Below, piece after piece: positions 23,726 through 32,500 of a stretch of DNA of 64,000 bases. Position 1 is the stretch's first letter. Every line of letters begins with the position of its first letter. Source of the stretch: Terrimicrobiaceae bacterium (GTDB lineage Bacteria > Verrucomicrobiota > Verrucomicrobiia > Chthoniobacterales > Terrimicrobiaceae); NCBI GenBank assembly GCA_018402345.1, contig JAGYIV010000008.1, positions 558,001 to 622,000 on the forward strand, written 5' to 3'. Under the pieces are notes generated by a model. That model had not been told where the DNA came from, made no database searches, and saw only the letters and a program-made list of their open reading frames with translations. The position numbers and the translations under genes were made by a program.

Positions 23726-24490
23726 ATGAAGATTTTGCCCCTCTGCCTCATTGCCATGGCACTGCCCTTTGCCGGGAACGCCCAGGATGTCCGACTGACC
23801 GACCCGCAAGCCATGGAAATCGGCCGACGGATTTGGAAAAACGAATGCGCGGGCACAGTGTCTGGCCTCACCACATGGAACAAGGGCGAGGAATTTCCCT
23901 CGCTCGGCATCGCCCATTTTATTTGGTATCCCGCAGGCCATCGCGGCCCGTTCGAGGAAAGTTGGCCCGGCCTGGCGCGCTACTTGAAGGAAAATGGACA
24001 ACCCGTCGAGGCATGGATGCTCGGTCCGTGCCCGTGGAACTCCCGTGCGGCATTTCAAGCCGATCTCGAGGGACCAAGACTCAAGACTCTCCGTCGCCTG
24101 CTCACCTCGACTGTCCCACTGCAGGCCCGCTACGCGGCGATGCGGCTCGAACGCGCCCTCCCGCGCATGCTTGCGGAGACGCCAAAAACCAAGCGCGCGC
24201 TGGTCGAGGCGAACTTCCGCCGCGTCGCCGCACGCCCGCTCGGATTCTACGCGCTCATGGATTACGTAAACTTCAAGGGCGAAGGCACGAACCCCTCGGA
24301 GCGCTACCGCGGCGAAGGCTGGGGGCTCCTCCAAGTCCTTGAATCCATGCCCGCGCAAGGCGACCCGATGGCCGCATTCGCCAAGGCGGCGGATCAAGTC
24401 CTGACCCGCCGCGTTTCCAACGCCCCCCCCGCCCGCAACGAGGCGAAATGGCTCCCAGGCTGGCGCAACCGCATCAACACCTACCTCTAA
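23726..24490 (+). CDS. Conserved secreted protein, function unknown
   Basis: 254 residues with a signal peptide (MKILPLCLIAMALPFAGNAQ). The mature part has a distinctive block, GLTTWNKGEEFPSLGIAHFIWYPAGHRGPFEESWPGL, followed by an alpha-helical region and LGFYALMDYVNFKGEGTNPSERYRGEGWGLLQVL. The block with Glu, His and Trp residues and the later Tyr/Asn/Lys-rich block look like an active site of a carbohydrate-active or peptidoglycan-active enzyme, but I do not recognise a named family. Its stop overlaps the ATG of polX (TAATG), so the two may be co-transcribed. Confidence 0.7.
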   Translation: MKILPLCLIAMALPFAGNAQDVRLTDPQAMEIGRRIWKNECAGTVSGLTTWNKGEEFPSLGIAHFIWYPAGHRGPFEESWPGLARYLKENGQPVEAWMLGPCPWNSRAAFQADLEGPRLKTLRRLLTSTVPLQARYAAMRLERALPRMLAETPKTKRALVEANFRRVAARPLGFYALMDYVNFKGEGTNPSERYRGEGWGLLQVLESMPAQGDPMAAFAKAADQVLTRRVSNAPPARNEAKWLPGWRNRINTYL

Positions 24491-26232
24491 TGACCAAGGA
24501 TCACATCGCAGACGCCTTCGAAACAATCGCCCGACTCCTCGAACTCAAGGGCGAAAACCCGTTCAAAATCCGCGCCTACACCCAGGCCGCCCGCGCCCTC
24601 GAGTCGCTTGCGGAGCCTCTTGAAACGCTCATCGCCGAGGACAGGCTCACCGCCATCGACGGCATCGGCAAGGCCACGGGCGAGAAAATCACCGAACTCC
24701 ACTCGACCGGCCGCCTCCCCTATCTCGACACTCTCCGCGAGGAGTTCCCGCCGGACATTCTCACCCTCTTCGACATCCAGGGCCTCGGTGCGAAAAAGAT
24801 CAAGGTCCTCTGGGACACCCTCGGCATCCATTCGATCCCGAGCCTCGAACGCGCCTGCAAGGACGGAAAGGTCGCCTCTCTTCCAGGCTTCGGGGAAAAA
24901 ACCGCCGCGAACATCATCAAAGGTATCGACCACCTGCGCGCCCACGCTGGCGAGTTCCGCCTGGGCGACATTGCGGCCCTCGCAGAGTCCCTTCTGGAGG
25001 ACCTCCGCAGCCATCCAGCTGTGAACCTCTCGGCCATCGCCGGAAGCTACCGCAGAAAAAAAGAGGTCGTCCACGATCTCGACTTCATCGTCTCCTCGCG
25101 CCACCCGGCGGATGTCATGGAATTCTTCACAACCCACCCGCTGGTCGCCAACACCCTCGCCAAGGGGGCCACCAAATCGAGCGTGATCCTCAAGAACGGC
25201 ATCCAATGCGACCTGCGCGTCGTCTCCGGCTCGGAATTTCCCTTCGCCTTGAACTACTTCACAGGAAGCAAGGAGCACAATGTTCGCATGCGCTCGCGCG
25301 CCCTGGCCCGCGGCTGGTCGCTCAACGAATACCGCTTCAGCGAGGCCGAAGGACGCGAACTCCTCGCGCCGCTTCCAGACATCCACGAGGAGAACGACAT
25401 CTACCGCGCCCTCGGCCTCGATCCGGTCCCGCCGGAACTCCGCGAGGACCGGGGCGAACTCGACGCCGCCGAGAAGCACACCCTGCCGGCGTTGATCGAG
25501 TGGAGCAACCTGCGCGGCACATTCCACAACCACACCACCGCCAGCGACGGCCGCGCCACCCTCGAGGACATGGTCGCCGCCGCGAAGGACCTCGGACTCG
25601 CATACCTCGGCATCGCCGACCACTCGAAGGCGTCGTTCCAGGCGAACGGACTCGATGAAAAACGCCTCGCCGAACAAACCGCCCGCATCGCCGAACTCAA
25701 CGCAGGCGAAAAGGACTTCCGCATCTTCACCGGCATCGAATGCGACATCCTCAAGGACGGCTCGCTGGACTTCCCCGACGAGGTCCTCGCCACCCTCGAC
25801 TACGTCGTCGCCAGCGTGCACTCATCCTTCACCATGCCCTCGGCGGAGATGACAAAACGCATCATCAAGGCCATGGAAAACCCACATGTCACCATGCTCG
25901 GCCACCCGACCGGCCGCCTGCTGCTCACCCGCGACGCCTACCAGGTCGACATCCCCGCGATCCTCGACGCGGCGGCGGCCACAGGCACGATCATCGAACT
26001 CAACGCGAACCCCCGCCGCCTCGATCTCGACTGGCGCTGGTGGCCGCTCGCGAAGGAAAAAGGCGTCAAATGCGCGATCAATCCCGACGCCCACTCGACC
26101 GCTGGACTCCAGGACCTCGTCTTCGGCGTGGGCATCGCCCGCAAGGGCTGGCTCTCCAAGAACGATGTGGTGAACACCCAATCCCTCGCCCAAATCACCC
26201 GCACGCTGCAGGAAAAAAGAGCCCGCCGGTGA
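24490..26232 (+). CDS. polX: Family X DNA polymerase/PHP exonuclease PolX
   Basis: 580 residues with the standard bacterial PolX layout. It has an N-terminal 8-kDa-like and helix-hairpin-helix region (about 1-150, with GIGKATGEKI and PGFGEKTAANI) and a nucleotidyltransferase core (GSYRRKKEVVHDLDFIVSS, carrying the metal-binding Asp pair). The C-terminal PHP phosphoesterase domain runs from about 345 to the end (GTFHNHTTASDGRATLEDM, IADHSKAS, GIECDILKDGSLDF, GHPTGRLLL, NPDAHST). Such proteins fill short gaps and have 3'-5' exonuclease activity in base-excision repair. The ATG at 24490 overlaps the preceding stop by one base. Confidence 0.95.
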   Translation: MTKDHIADAFETIARLLELKGENPFKIRAYTQAARALESLAEPLETLIAEDRLTAIDGIGKATGEKITELHSTGRLPYLDTLREEFPPDILTLFDIQGLGAKKIKVLWDTLGIHSIPSLERACKDGKVASLPGFGEKTAANIIKGIDHLRAHAGEFRLGDIAALAESLLEDLRSHPAVNLSAIAGSYRRKKEVVHDLDFIVSSRHPADVMEFFTTHPLVANTLAKGATKSSVILKNGIQCDLRVVSGSEFPFALNYFTGSKEHNVRMRSRALARGWSLNEYRFSEAEGRELLAPLPDIHEENDIYRALGLDPVPPELREDRGELDAAEKHTLPALIEWSNLRGTFHNHTTASDGRATLEDMVAAAKDLGLAYLGIADHSKASFQANGLDEKRLAEQTARIAELNAGEKDFRIFTGIECDILKDGSLDFPDEVLATLDYVVASVHSSFTMPSAEMTKRIIKAMENPHVTMLGHPTGRLLLTRDAYQVDIPAILDAAAATGTIIELNANPRRLDLDWRWWPLAKEKGVKCAINPDAHSTAGLQDLVFGVGIARKGWLSKNDVVNTQSLAQITRTLQEKRARR

Positions 26233-26282
26233 TGCCGCGTTTCTCCTTTCGCTCGAGGCGGGCTTGCATAAATTCCGTGCGC

Positions 26283-27689
26283 ATGAACCAAACGGGCACA
26301 TGGATTTCGCGGGCGGGTATGGCTTTTTGCTGCCTCGTTTTCCTGCACCCCGCCGCCTCCGCCTCGCGCGTCGTCGAACCGGGCCTCGAAACCGCCGTGA
26401 AGTGGAAATGGGATGTCATCCCCTCGCCAGCCACCCGCTGGGGGCTTCCCACGCGTGACGTTCCAGTCCTCGCCACCCGCTCCACCCAAGGCCGCAACGA
26501 TCCCTATGCGCGGGATGCCGCCATCCACACCGTTCGCAAAGGCGAGGTGCTCATCCACATCGCCAGACGCCACAAACTCACCACCGCCCAGCTCAAGGAG
26601 TTCAACTCCCTCGAGGCCGATCTGATTCATATCGGCCAGCAACTCCGCATCCCCAACGCGGCCGAACGCCTCGCCCTGCGCAGCACACCGAAACCCTCCA
26701 CCAACTCCCCGGCTCCCTCGGTGCCTCTCGAATCGGAGGTTTACCTGCTGCGCGTGTTTCTCGACTCCCAAGGCTTTTCCTCGGGCCCGATCAGCGACAC
26801 GCCCGATGCCGTCTTCGGAAAAATCCTCCACCGCTACCAGACCTCCGGCGGCGGCTTTTTGGACCACCAGGAACTCGTCGCAAGCGCCCGCGAGGCGGTG
26901 CGGACTCCAACCTCGCAATACGAACTCAAGCCTGCCGATTTCCGTTTTATCGCTCCGCCAAAGGCCGCTCCCGCCAAAGGAGCCGCTCCCCCGCCATCCT
27001 ACAGCGAGATGGTCCAATCCCCCCTCCTCGCCTACAGCTCGCCGTGGGAGTTCGTCGCCGAGCGGTTCAATGCGGACGAGGCGTTCCTCCGCAAGCTCAA
27101 CCCCTCCCTCCCTGCCCAGCCGCCTGCGGGCTCCATCTTTCTGGTGCCAAATGTCGCGCCCTTCGAAATCGAAAACGTGCCGCTCGTGAAACAGGGCGCA
27201 CTGGCTGGAAATTCCAAAACCACAACCCGCGTCACCGACCTCTCGGTGCTTGAAATCCTCCGCGATGGGAAACCAGCTGCCGCCATGCCTCTCTCGCGCG
27301 TGCGGCCGGGCCTGCGCGGCAGCGGCGAATGGCGCGTGCTCGACATCGTCCCCCACCCGGCATTGTCCACTCTCCGCGAGTCGCGCTCCCCGCAAGTCGA
27401 GCAACGCAGCCCGTTCTACACCAACCCGAATCCCACACCGAAGGTCGAAAAGCCCACCCTCACCCGCTCTGAAATCCTGCCTCCGGGCCCAAACAACCCG
27501 CTGGGCGTGGCATGGATCAACCTCGCCAAGGAGGGCTCCACCCCGCTGCCCTTCGGCATTCACGGATCCTCAAACCCCTCGACCGTGAAGGAAATCGAAA
27601 GCATCGGCGGCTTCCGCCTCTCGAACCGCGACATCGTCCGAGCCGTCCAACTCCTCCCGCCGGGCACCCCACTAACGTGGAACCCCTGA
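26283..27689 (+). CDS. LysM protein with degenerate L,D-transpeptidase (YkuD) domain
   Basis: 468 residues with a signal peptide (about 1-28), a LysM peptidoglycan-binding motif (HTVRKGEVLIHIARRHKL ... IGQQLRIP, about 82-125), a second LysM-like stretch near 250-290 and a C-terminal YkuD-like domain (NPLGVAWINLAKEG, FGIHGSSNP). In active L,D-transpeptidases the last block reads S-H-G-C-x-R-h. Here it reads SIGGFRLSN, so both the His and the catalytic Cys are missing. The domain is probably a non-catalytic peptidoglycan-binding or structural form. It lies between polX and a polysaccharide deacetylase on the same strand. Confidence 0.78.
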   Translation: MNQTGTWISRAGMAFCCLVFLHPAASASRVVEPGLETAVKWKWDVIPSPATRWGLPTRDVPVLATRSTQGRNDPYARDAAIHTVRKGEVLIHIARRHKLTTAQLKEFNSLEADLIHIGQQLRIPNAAERLALRSTPKPSTNSPAPSVPLESEVYLLRVFLDSQGFSSGPISDTPDAVFGKILHRYQTSGGGFLDHQELVASAREAVRTPTSQYELKPADFRFIAPPKAAPAKGAAPPPSYSEMVQSPLLAYSSPWEFVAERFNADEAFLRKLNPSLPAQPPAGSIFLVPNVAPFEIENVPLVKQGALAGNSKTTTRVTDLSVLEILRDGKPAAAMPLSRVRPGLRGSGEWRVLDIVPHPALSTLRESRSPQVEQRSPFYTNPNPTPKVEKPTLTRSEILPPGPNNPLGVAWINLAKEGSTPLPFGIHGSSNPSTVKEIESIGGFRLSNRDIVRAVQLLPPGTPLTWNP

Positions 27690-27741
27690 AAATCCCTCTT
27701 TGCGCCATCTGAAATCCCGTTTAGCTTTTCACACCCATCGA

Positions 27742-28680
27742 ATGAGAGTCCACCCGCGCTCCGCCCTTGCCGTTGCGGCCGTTTTGATCCTGTGCCCGGT
27801 CGCCGCCCCCGCCAAAGCTCAACTCCCTCCGAGGCCCGACGCCTCTCCGGCAGCCCTCCAAGGTGGCTTGCCAACCATTGTCACCTCACCAGCACCACTG
27901 GATCAGTCGACTCCAACACCATCGCCCGAACCCTCCCGCCTCTCCCCGGAGTATGCCTACCCCGCCGCAACACCGTCTTCCACTGCCGCCTCCGCCTTGC
28001 CTCCGGAAATGCCCTACGCCACCCCCGGAGCCTCTAGCAAATTCGTGCACAACAAAAGCAATGTCGAAGGCCCCTACGTAGCCATTTCATTCGATGACGG
28101 CCCCCACCCGACCCTCACCCCGAAACTCCTCGACATCCTCAAGGAGCGGAACGTCAAAGCCACCTTCTACGTCATCGGCAAAAATGTCGCCCAATACCCC
28201 GAGATCGTGAAGCGCATGGCCGCCGAGGGACACGAGGTGGGCAACCACACTTGGAACCACCCCTCACTGCCCAAACTCTCCGCCGCCGCCGTAGCCGAGG
28301 AAATCCATAAGACCACCCGCGCGATCGTTGACGCCTGCGGCATCACCCCGACCACCATGCGCCCGCCCTACGGCGCCACAAACGCCTCGCTCAACAAACG
28401 CATGGCCCAGGAGTTCGGACTGCCCGTCATCCTCTGGTCGGTCGATCCCCAAGACTGGAAAATCCGCCGCGCCTCGCACGTCAGCACCCACCTCGTCCAG
28501 AACACCTCCGCCGGCGACATCCTCCTCGCCCACGATATCCACCCCTCGACCATTGAAGCCATGCCGGCGACGCTCGACGCCCTCCTGGCCAAGGGGTTCA
28601 AGTTCGCCACCGTCACCGAACTCCTCCGCATGGACAAGGCCCCGGCGGCCACCTCCTCATCGAGCACCACCCCGCACTGA
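27742..28680 (+). CDS. Secreted polysaccharide deacetylase (NodB domain)
   Basis: 312 residues: a signal peptide, a Pro/Ser-rich linker, then a NodB carbohydrate esterase 4 domain. Motifs in order are ISFDDGPHP (catalytic base Asp and metal Asp), HEVGNHTWNHPSL (metal His pair), RPPYGA, SVDPQDWK and LLAHDIHPSTIEAM (catalytic His). All key residues are present, so it should remove N-acetyl groups from peptidoglycan or an exopolysaccharide. It follows the LysM protein by 52 bp and is 25 bp before the NusG paralogue. Confidence 0.9.
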   Translation: MRVHPRSALAVAAVLILCPVAAPAKAQLPPRPDASPAALQGGLPTIVTSPAPLDQSTPTPSPEPSRLSPEYAYPAATPSSTAASALPPEMPYATPGASSKFVHNKSNVEGPYVAISFDDGPHPTLTPKLLDILKERNVKATFYVIGKNVAQYPEIVKRMAAEGHEVGNHTWNHPSLPKLSAAAVAEEIHKTTRAIVDACGITPTTMRPPYGATNASLNKRMAQEFGLPVILWSVDPQDWKIRRASHVSTHLVQNTSAGDILLAHDIHPSTIEAMPATLDALLAKGFKFATVTELLRMDKAPAATSSSSTTPH

Positions 28681-28705
28681 GGCCTCCGCCACCCCCGACA
28701 TTGCA

Positions 28706-29248
28706 ATGATCGACCTCGAGACCGAGGAACCGCATTGGTTCTGCATCAAAACAAAGCCCCGCCTCGAATCCACTGCGAAGCGCATCCTCGTGCGCGATGC
28801 AGGCATCGAAGTCTTCTGCCCCATGCTCCGCTTCGAACGCGCCCGCAAAACCGGCCGCGTCAAGGTCACCGAAGCCATGTTCCCCGGTTACCTCTTCGGC
28901 TTTTTCAACTACCGCGCCTCCCACCGCCACGTGGCCGCATCCATCGGCGTCTCCCACATCGTCAAATTCGGCGGAGTCCCCTCGATGCTCCACCCGGACA
29001 TCATCCAATCCCTCCGCGAGGCGGTTGTGAGCGAGGAAACCGTTGAAATTCCCACCAGCATCCAACCAGGCGACGAGGTCAAGCTCCTCCAAGGCCCCTT
29101 CGCGGGCGTCCGCGCACTCGTCACCCAGGTCATGCCCGCCCAAGCCCGCGTGAAGGTCCTCCTCGAACTCCTCGGCATGGAACGCGAGGTCGAGGTGGAG
29201 GAAAGCGGCGTGCTCCCAGACCTCTCCCACCCCCTCGCACAGCACTGA
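28706..29248 (+). CDS. NusG-family transcription antiterminator (specialised paralogue)
   Basis: 180 residues: an N-terminal NGN domain (HWFCIKTKPRLESTAKRILV, FPGYLFGFFNYRASHRHVAASIGVSHIVKFGG) and a C-terminal KOW domain (IQPGDEVKLLQGPFAGVRALVTQV). The lack of the ribosomal/secE neighbourhood of housekeeping nusG and the sequence point to an RfaH/UpxY-type paralogue, which loads on RNA polymerase to let it read long surface-polysaccharide operons. A target operon cannot be named; the exopolysaccharide cluster at 42.8-51 kb is a candidate in the same window. Confidence 0.82.
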   Translation: MIDLETEEPHWFCIKTKPRLESTAKRILVRDAGIEVFCPMLRFERARKTGRVKVTEAMFPGYLFGFFNYRASHRHVAASIGVSHIVKFGGVPSMLHPDIIQSLREAVVSEETVEIPTSIQPGDEVKLLQGPFAGVRALVTQVMPAQARVKVLLELLGMEREVEVEESGVLPDLSHPLAQH

Positions 29249-29308
29249 GGCCGCACGACAGCCCGAGGCTTGTCATTCCCCGGGCAAACCCGCTACCTTC
29301 GGCCCGCC

Positions 29309-30055
29309 ATGCACAAACTCGTTCTCATCCGCCACGGCGAAAGCACTTGGAATAAAGAAAACCGCTTCACCGGTTGGCACGACGTCGACCTCAGCGACAA
29401 AGGCCGCGAAGAAGCCAAAGCCGCCGGCCAGCTCCTGAAAAAAGAGGGATTCGCCTTCGACATCGCTTACGTCTCCGTTCTCAAACGCGCCCTCTGCACC
29501 CTCTGGGACGTCCTCACCGAACTCGACCAACTCTGGATTCCCATGGAAAAGGACTGGCGCCTGAACGAACGCCACTACGGCGCGCTCCAAGGCCTCAACA
29601 AAGCCGAGACCGCCGCCAAATTCGGCGACGAACAAGTCCTCGTCTGGCGCCGCAGCTACGACATCCCACCCCCCGCCCTCGAAAAATCCGACGAACGCTG
29701 GCCCGGCCATGACCCCCGCTACGCCGGCATCCCCGAAGACCTTCTCCCGCTCACCGAGTGCCTCAAAGACACCGTCGACCGCTTCCTCCCCCTCTGGCAT
29801 GAAAAAATCGCGCCGACCGTGAAATCCGGAAAACGCGTCATCATCGCCGCCCACGGCAACAGCCTCCGCGCCCTCGTCAAATACCTCGACAACCTCACCG
29901 AAGAGCAGGTCCTCAAACTCAACATCCCCACCGGCATCCCCCTCGTCTACGAACTCGACGACGACCTCAAACCCCTCAAGAGCTACTACCTCGGCGACCA
30001 GGAGGCCATCGCCGCCGCCATGAACGCCGTCGCCAACCAAGGCAAGGCGAAGTAG
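29309..30055 (+). CDS. gpmA: 2,3-bisphosphoglycerate-dependent phosphoglycerate mutase
   Basis: 248 residues, the normal dPGM length. It has the phosphohistidine motif [10 protein letters not shown] (residues 5-14), the [11 protein letters not shown] segment, the substrate region [12 protein letters not shown] and the second catalytic His in [13 protein letters not shown]. It interconverts 3- and 2-phosphoglycerate in glycolysis. The ATG at 29309 begins directly at the conserved [10 protein letters not shown]; earlier in-frame starts add unconserved residues. No clear terminator follows. Confidence 0.96.
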   Translation: MHKLVLIRHGESTWNKENRFTGWHDVDLSDKGREEAKAAGQLLKKEGFAFDIAYVSVLKRALCTLWDVLTELDQLWIPMEKDWRLNERHYGALQGLNKAETAAKFGDEQVLVWRRSYDIPPPALEKSDERWPGHDPRYAGIPEDLLPLTECLKDTVDRFLPLWHEKIAPTVKSGKRVIIAAHGNSLRALVKYLDNLTEEQVLKLNIPTGIPLVYELDDDLKPLKSYYLGDQEAIAAAMNAVANQGKAK

Positions 30056-30110
30056 CCGAAGGGGAGCGTCAGCGCCTGGTCCTGGGGACCGCTCACCTCC
30101 CGGCTTCCCC

Positions 30111-30399
30111 GCCCTCGCTCCCACAAAATGCAGTAGAACACCACCCCACCCAATTCCGCAAACTTTTTGGCCGATCGGCCATTTTTTTGCCGGTTTTTAA
30201 CGTAACCCACTTGTTTTGAACGCCGGGACTTGTGTCCCGTCAATTAGCACTTCAGTCGCGGAAGTAACTCAGGCTGTCCCGTCGATCGATCATCGGGTGC
30301 TCGCTCCCAGAACCGCACTGTGGAAATTCAGCACCCATGCTCCGAATCCCACGGCTGCACCACAACCCCCTGGACGACTTTGTAGTGCGTTTGGAGCGC
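30111..30399 (+). repeat. Dispersed ~290-bp repeat, copy A
   Basis: Runs from GCCCTCGCTCCCACAAAATG to TTTGGAGCGC and matches copy C (33293-33588) nearly throughout and copy B (33094-33292) for its first two thirds. It contains the palindrome GGCCGATCGGCC (30169-30180) next to a T run. No coding potential is evident. It lies between gpmA and hipBA. Confidence 0.85.
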
Positions 30400-30472
30400 C
30401 CCCCCCCGGGTTTTATGCGCCTTTACAGCCGGCTAGGCGAGTCGGCCCTATATTTTGGGAGGAGATTTTTTA

Positions 30473-30585
30473 TTCCCGATCGGGTTATTTAATGTCAATT
30501 CCTGAATATCTTTGAATAAAGTTCCTGATTGGTAATTTTTCATTGAATTCTTTTTGAGATTGCAAATATATTCCCGATCAGTAAT
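30473..30585 (+). promoter_or_regulatory. Array of operator-like repeats upstream of hipB
   Basis: Three similar sites, TTCCCGATCGGGTTAT (30473), TTCCTGATTGGTAAT (30522) and TTCCCGATCAGTAAT (30571), start exactly 49 bp apart, and the last abuts the hipB ATG. A weaker TTCCTGAATATC lies at 30499. HipB proteins bind several palindromic sites upstream of their own operon, so these are the likely autoregulatory operators. Confidence 0.7.
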
Positions 30586-30795
30586 ATGATTTTAAAAGAC
30601 CCACAGTCCCTCGGCGCGTTGATCCGCGAAACGCGTAAACAGTCCAGAGTGACCCAAAAGGATCTCGCCTTGGTGGCAGGCGCCGGGTTGAGATTCATAG
30701 GGGAGTTGGAGAACGGAAAGCCCACCTGCCATATCGGGAAGGTTTTTGAAGTCCTGAGAAGCCTCGGGTTGGAAATCAAGGTGGAGAGGCGATGA
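30586..30795 (+). CDS. hipB: HipB-like antitoxin (HTH)
   Basis: 69 residues, a single XRE-type helix-turn-helix (LGALIRETRKQSRVTQKDLALVAGAGLRFIGELENGK) with the short C-terminal strand typical of HipB. It represses its own operon and neutralises the HipA kinase. Its stop overlaps the hipA start (ATGA). The ATG follows an operator-like repeat with no room for a standard Shine-Dalgarno. Lower GC upstream suggests acquired DNA. Confidence 0.87.
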   Translation: MILKDPQSLGALIRETRKQSRVTQKDLALVAGAGLRFIGELENGKPTCHIGKVFEVLRSLGLEIKVERR

Positions 30796-32039
30796 ATCCC
30801 CTGCATGTATCGCTTCACGGGTCGGCGGTGGGGCTATTGAGTCAAGAAGAGGACGGCCCCCAGATATTCGTTTACGATCCCAAATGGATGGCATCGGCTT
30901 CCGCCGTTCCGCTTTCCCGCCAGTTGCCACTTCGATCGGAACCATTCACTGGTCGCCCCGTGCGTGCCTATTTCTCAGGCATTCTACCGGAGGCCGAAAC
31001 GCGAAGCCGCATCGCGTCCATCCTCGGCGTGAGCGCCGGAAACGATCTCTCCCTTCTGGAGCGCATCGGCGGCGAATGCGCCGGTGCGGTGTCGATTCAT
31101 GCGGAACCGCCATCCTCCACGCCCACGGGGGCCAGCGAAATCCAACCCTTGGATGTGGACAGCCTTGCGAAAATCGTGGAGGAACTTCCGCTCCGCCCGC
31201 TGATGGCTGGTATGCAGGGCGTGCGCCTCTCCCTCGCTGGCGCCCAGGTGAAGCTGCCGGTTTTTATCACCGGCAACGGGCAAATGGCACTCCCGCTTGG
31301 CACGACGGCCAGCACGCACATTCTCAAGCCGGAACCGACTCGCTTTCCCGGATTGGCCGCGAATGAGGCGTTCTGCATGGCCTTGGCACGCCAAGTCGGC
31401 CTGGATGCCGCAGAGGCAGAGTTTCTGGTTGTCGGCAAAACACCGTGTCTCGTCGTTCGGCGATACGACCGGGCTGTTTCTGCCTCTGGGGAGTTCGTGA
31501 GAATCCACCAAGAGGATTTTTGCCAAGCGTTGGGAATTCCCCCCGAGCGAAAATACCAGAACGAAGGTGGCCCTTCCTTGCGCGATTGCATCGGCCTACT
31601 CCGGGAATGGTCCACCCTTCCCGTCCTAGACATCCGGAATTTTTTAGATGCCGTGATCTATTCGACTCTGACTGGCAACGCCGATGCCCACGGAAAGAAT
31701 TTCTCTTTCCTTTACGGAGCCAATTCCCGCCGGTTGTCGCCGCTGTATGACCAAGTCTGCACGCTGGCTTGGCCGGAACTCTCAGCCGACTTGTCGATGA
31801 AGGTAGGCAGCGCGTGGAAACTCGCGGAAGTTTCGCCGGAACATTTCCAGCAACTCGCCAAGGAAACCGGGCTGGGCTGGCCTCTTGTGCGCGGGCGCCT
31901 GACCAACCTCTGCGAGCGCCTTATCGACACGGCGGTAAAAACGCAAGCCACCGAACCAGCAACAGAGAAGGTCTGGCGGAAATTGTCCGAACTCGTTTGC
32001 GACCGTGCAAAGCGAATGCTCCGCCTCAGTCAAGGGTAG
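30792..32039 (+). CDS. hipA: HipA-like serine/threonine kinase toxin
   Basis: 415 residues in the HipA layout: an N-terminal couple_hipA-like region (YFSGILPEAETRSRIASILGV), the HipA core with ATP-binding loop (MQGVRLSLAGAQVKLPV), THILKPEPTRFPGLAANEAFCM, and the catalytic loop GNADAHGKNFSFLY near residue 295-308, followed by SPLYDQVCT. HipA kinases phosphorylate glutamyl-tRNA synthetase or related targets and induce growth arrest. Catalytic Asp and Asn are intact, so the toxin should be active. A 4-bp overlap with hipB fits a standard toxin-antitoxin operon. Confidence 0.92.
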   Translation: MNPLHVSLHGSAVGLLSQEEDGPQIFVYDPKWMASASAVPLSRQLPLRSEPFTGRPVRAYFSGILPEAETRSRIASILGVSAGNDLSLLERIGGECAGAVSIHAEPPSSTPTGASEIQPLDVDSLAKIVEELPLRPLMAGMQGVRLSLAGAQVKLPVFITGNGQMALPLGTTASTHILKPEPTRFPGLAANEAFCMALARQVGLDAAEAEFLVVGKTPCLVVRRYDRAVSASGEFVRIHQEDFCQALGIPPERKYQNEGGPSLRDCIGLLREWSTLPVLDIRNFLDAVIYSTLTGNADAHGKNFSFLYGANSRRLSPLYDQVCTLAWPELSADLSMKVGSAWKLAEVSPEHFQQLAKETGLGWPLVRGRLTNLCERLIDTAVKTQATEPATEKVWRKLSELVCDRAKRMLRLSQG

Positions 32040-32058
32040 GCGTTTTGCCGCAAACGCC
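32039..32058 (+). other. Hairpin after hipA
   Basis: GGCGTTT and AAACGCC can pair around TGCCGC immediately after the hipA stop. There is no T run, so it is at most a weak terminator or an RNA-stability element. Confidence 0.35.
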
Positions 32059-32108
32059 CGACTTGCGCGGCGGAGCCGCCACGGAGGACAGCCCTTCATG
32101 CATTCACA

Positions 32109-32500
32109 TTATTCGCGGGCAACTCTTCGCACCGCCCGGAGGGCCACCCCCGCCTGCGATCGGAACCCCCACAAGCCTCCGATCAGGAGCAGCGCCGCGG
32201 CCAGCCAGGTTTCGGGCTCGGGGACTGGGATTACCTGATATTGGAAGCCGCTGCCGAGGCCGAGTTGGAACCCTGTTCCCACAAAGCTGCTCCCGAAGTC
32301 GCTGTAGAAGCTGATCCGATCAAGCTCCCCGCTGCCCAGTGCCCGGTTGAAGTAGATCTGGTCCGGGTTTGTTTCCCGTGCCGCCGTTCCACAGCGTCGT
32401 GCCGGTCCAGTTGTGCACCGCCAGCGTGTAGTGTAAGCGGTGCGCGTAGCGCCACTATTGGAGAAGCTGTAGGTGTCGTATGGTTGGGTGATAACACCAA
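32109..32500 (-). pseudogene. PEP-CTERM protein remnant
   Basis: On the minus strand the last frame reads LGSGFQYQVIPVPEPETWLA followed by a hydrophobic helix (AALLLIGGLWGF) and a basic tail (RAVRRVARE), a textbook PEP-CTERM sorting signal. Upstream pieces typical of the same proteins (TLAVHNWTGTTLWNGG, NPDQIYFNRALGSGELDRIS) lie in other frames, so the gene is broken by several frameshifts and its 5' part is gone. Only the C-terminal 120 or so codons are recognisable. Confidence 0.75.

Noticed and set aside
24487-27563. Long minus-strand frames opposite polX and the LysM gene
   Set aside because: Shadow frames of genes with well-matched domains; no start signals.
30169-30180. GGCCGATCGGCC followed by T run as a strong terminator of gpmA
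   Set aside because: Only a 4-bp stem with a GATC loop can form, and the same sequence recurs in the other repeat copies, so it is better seen as part of the repeat.
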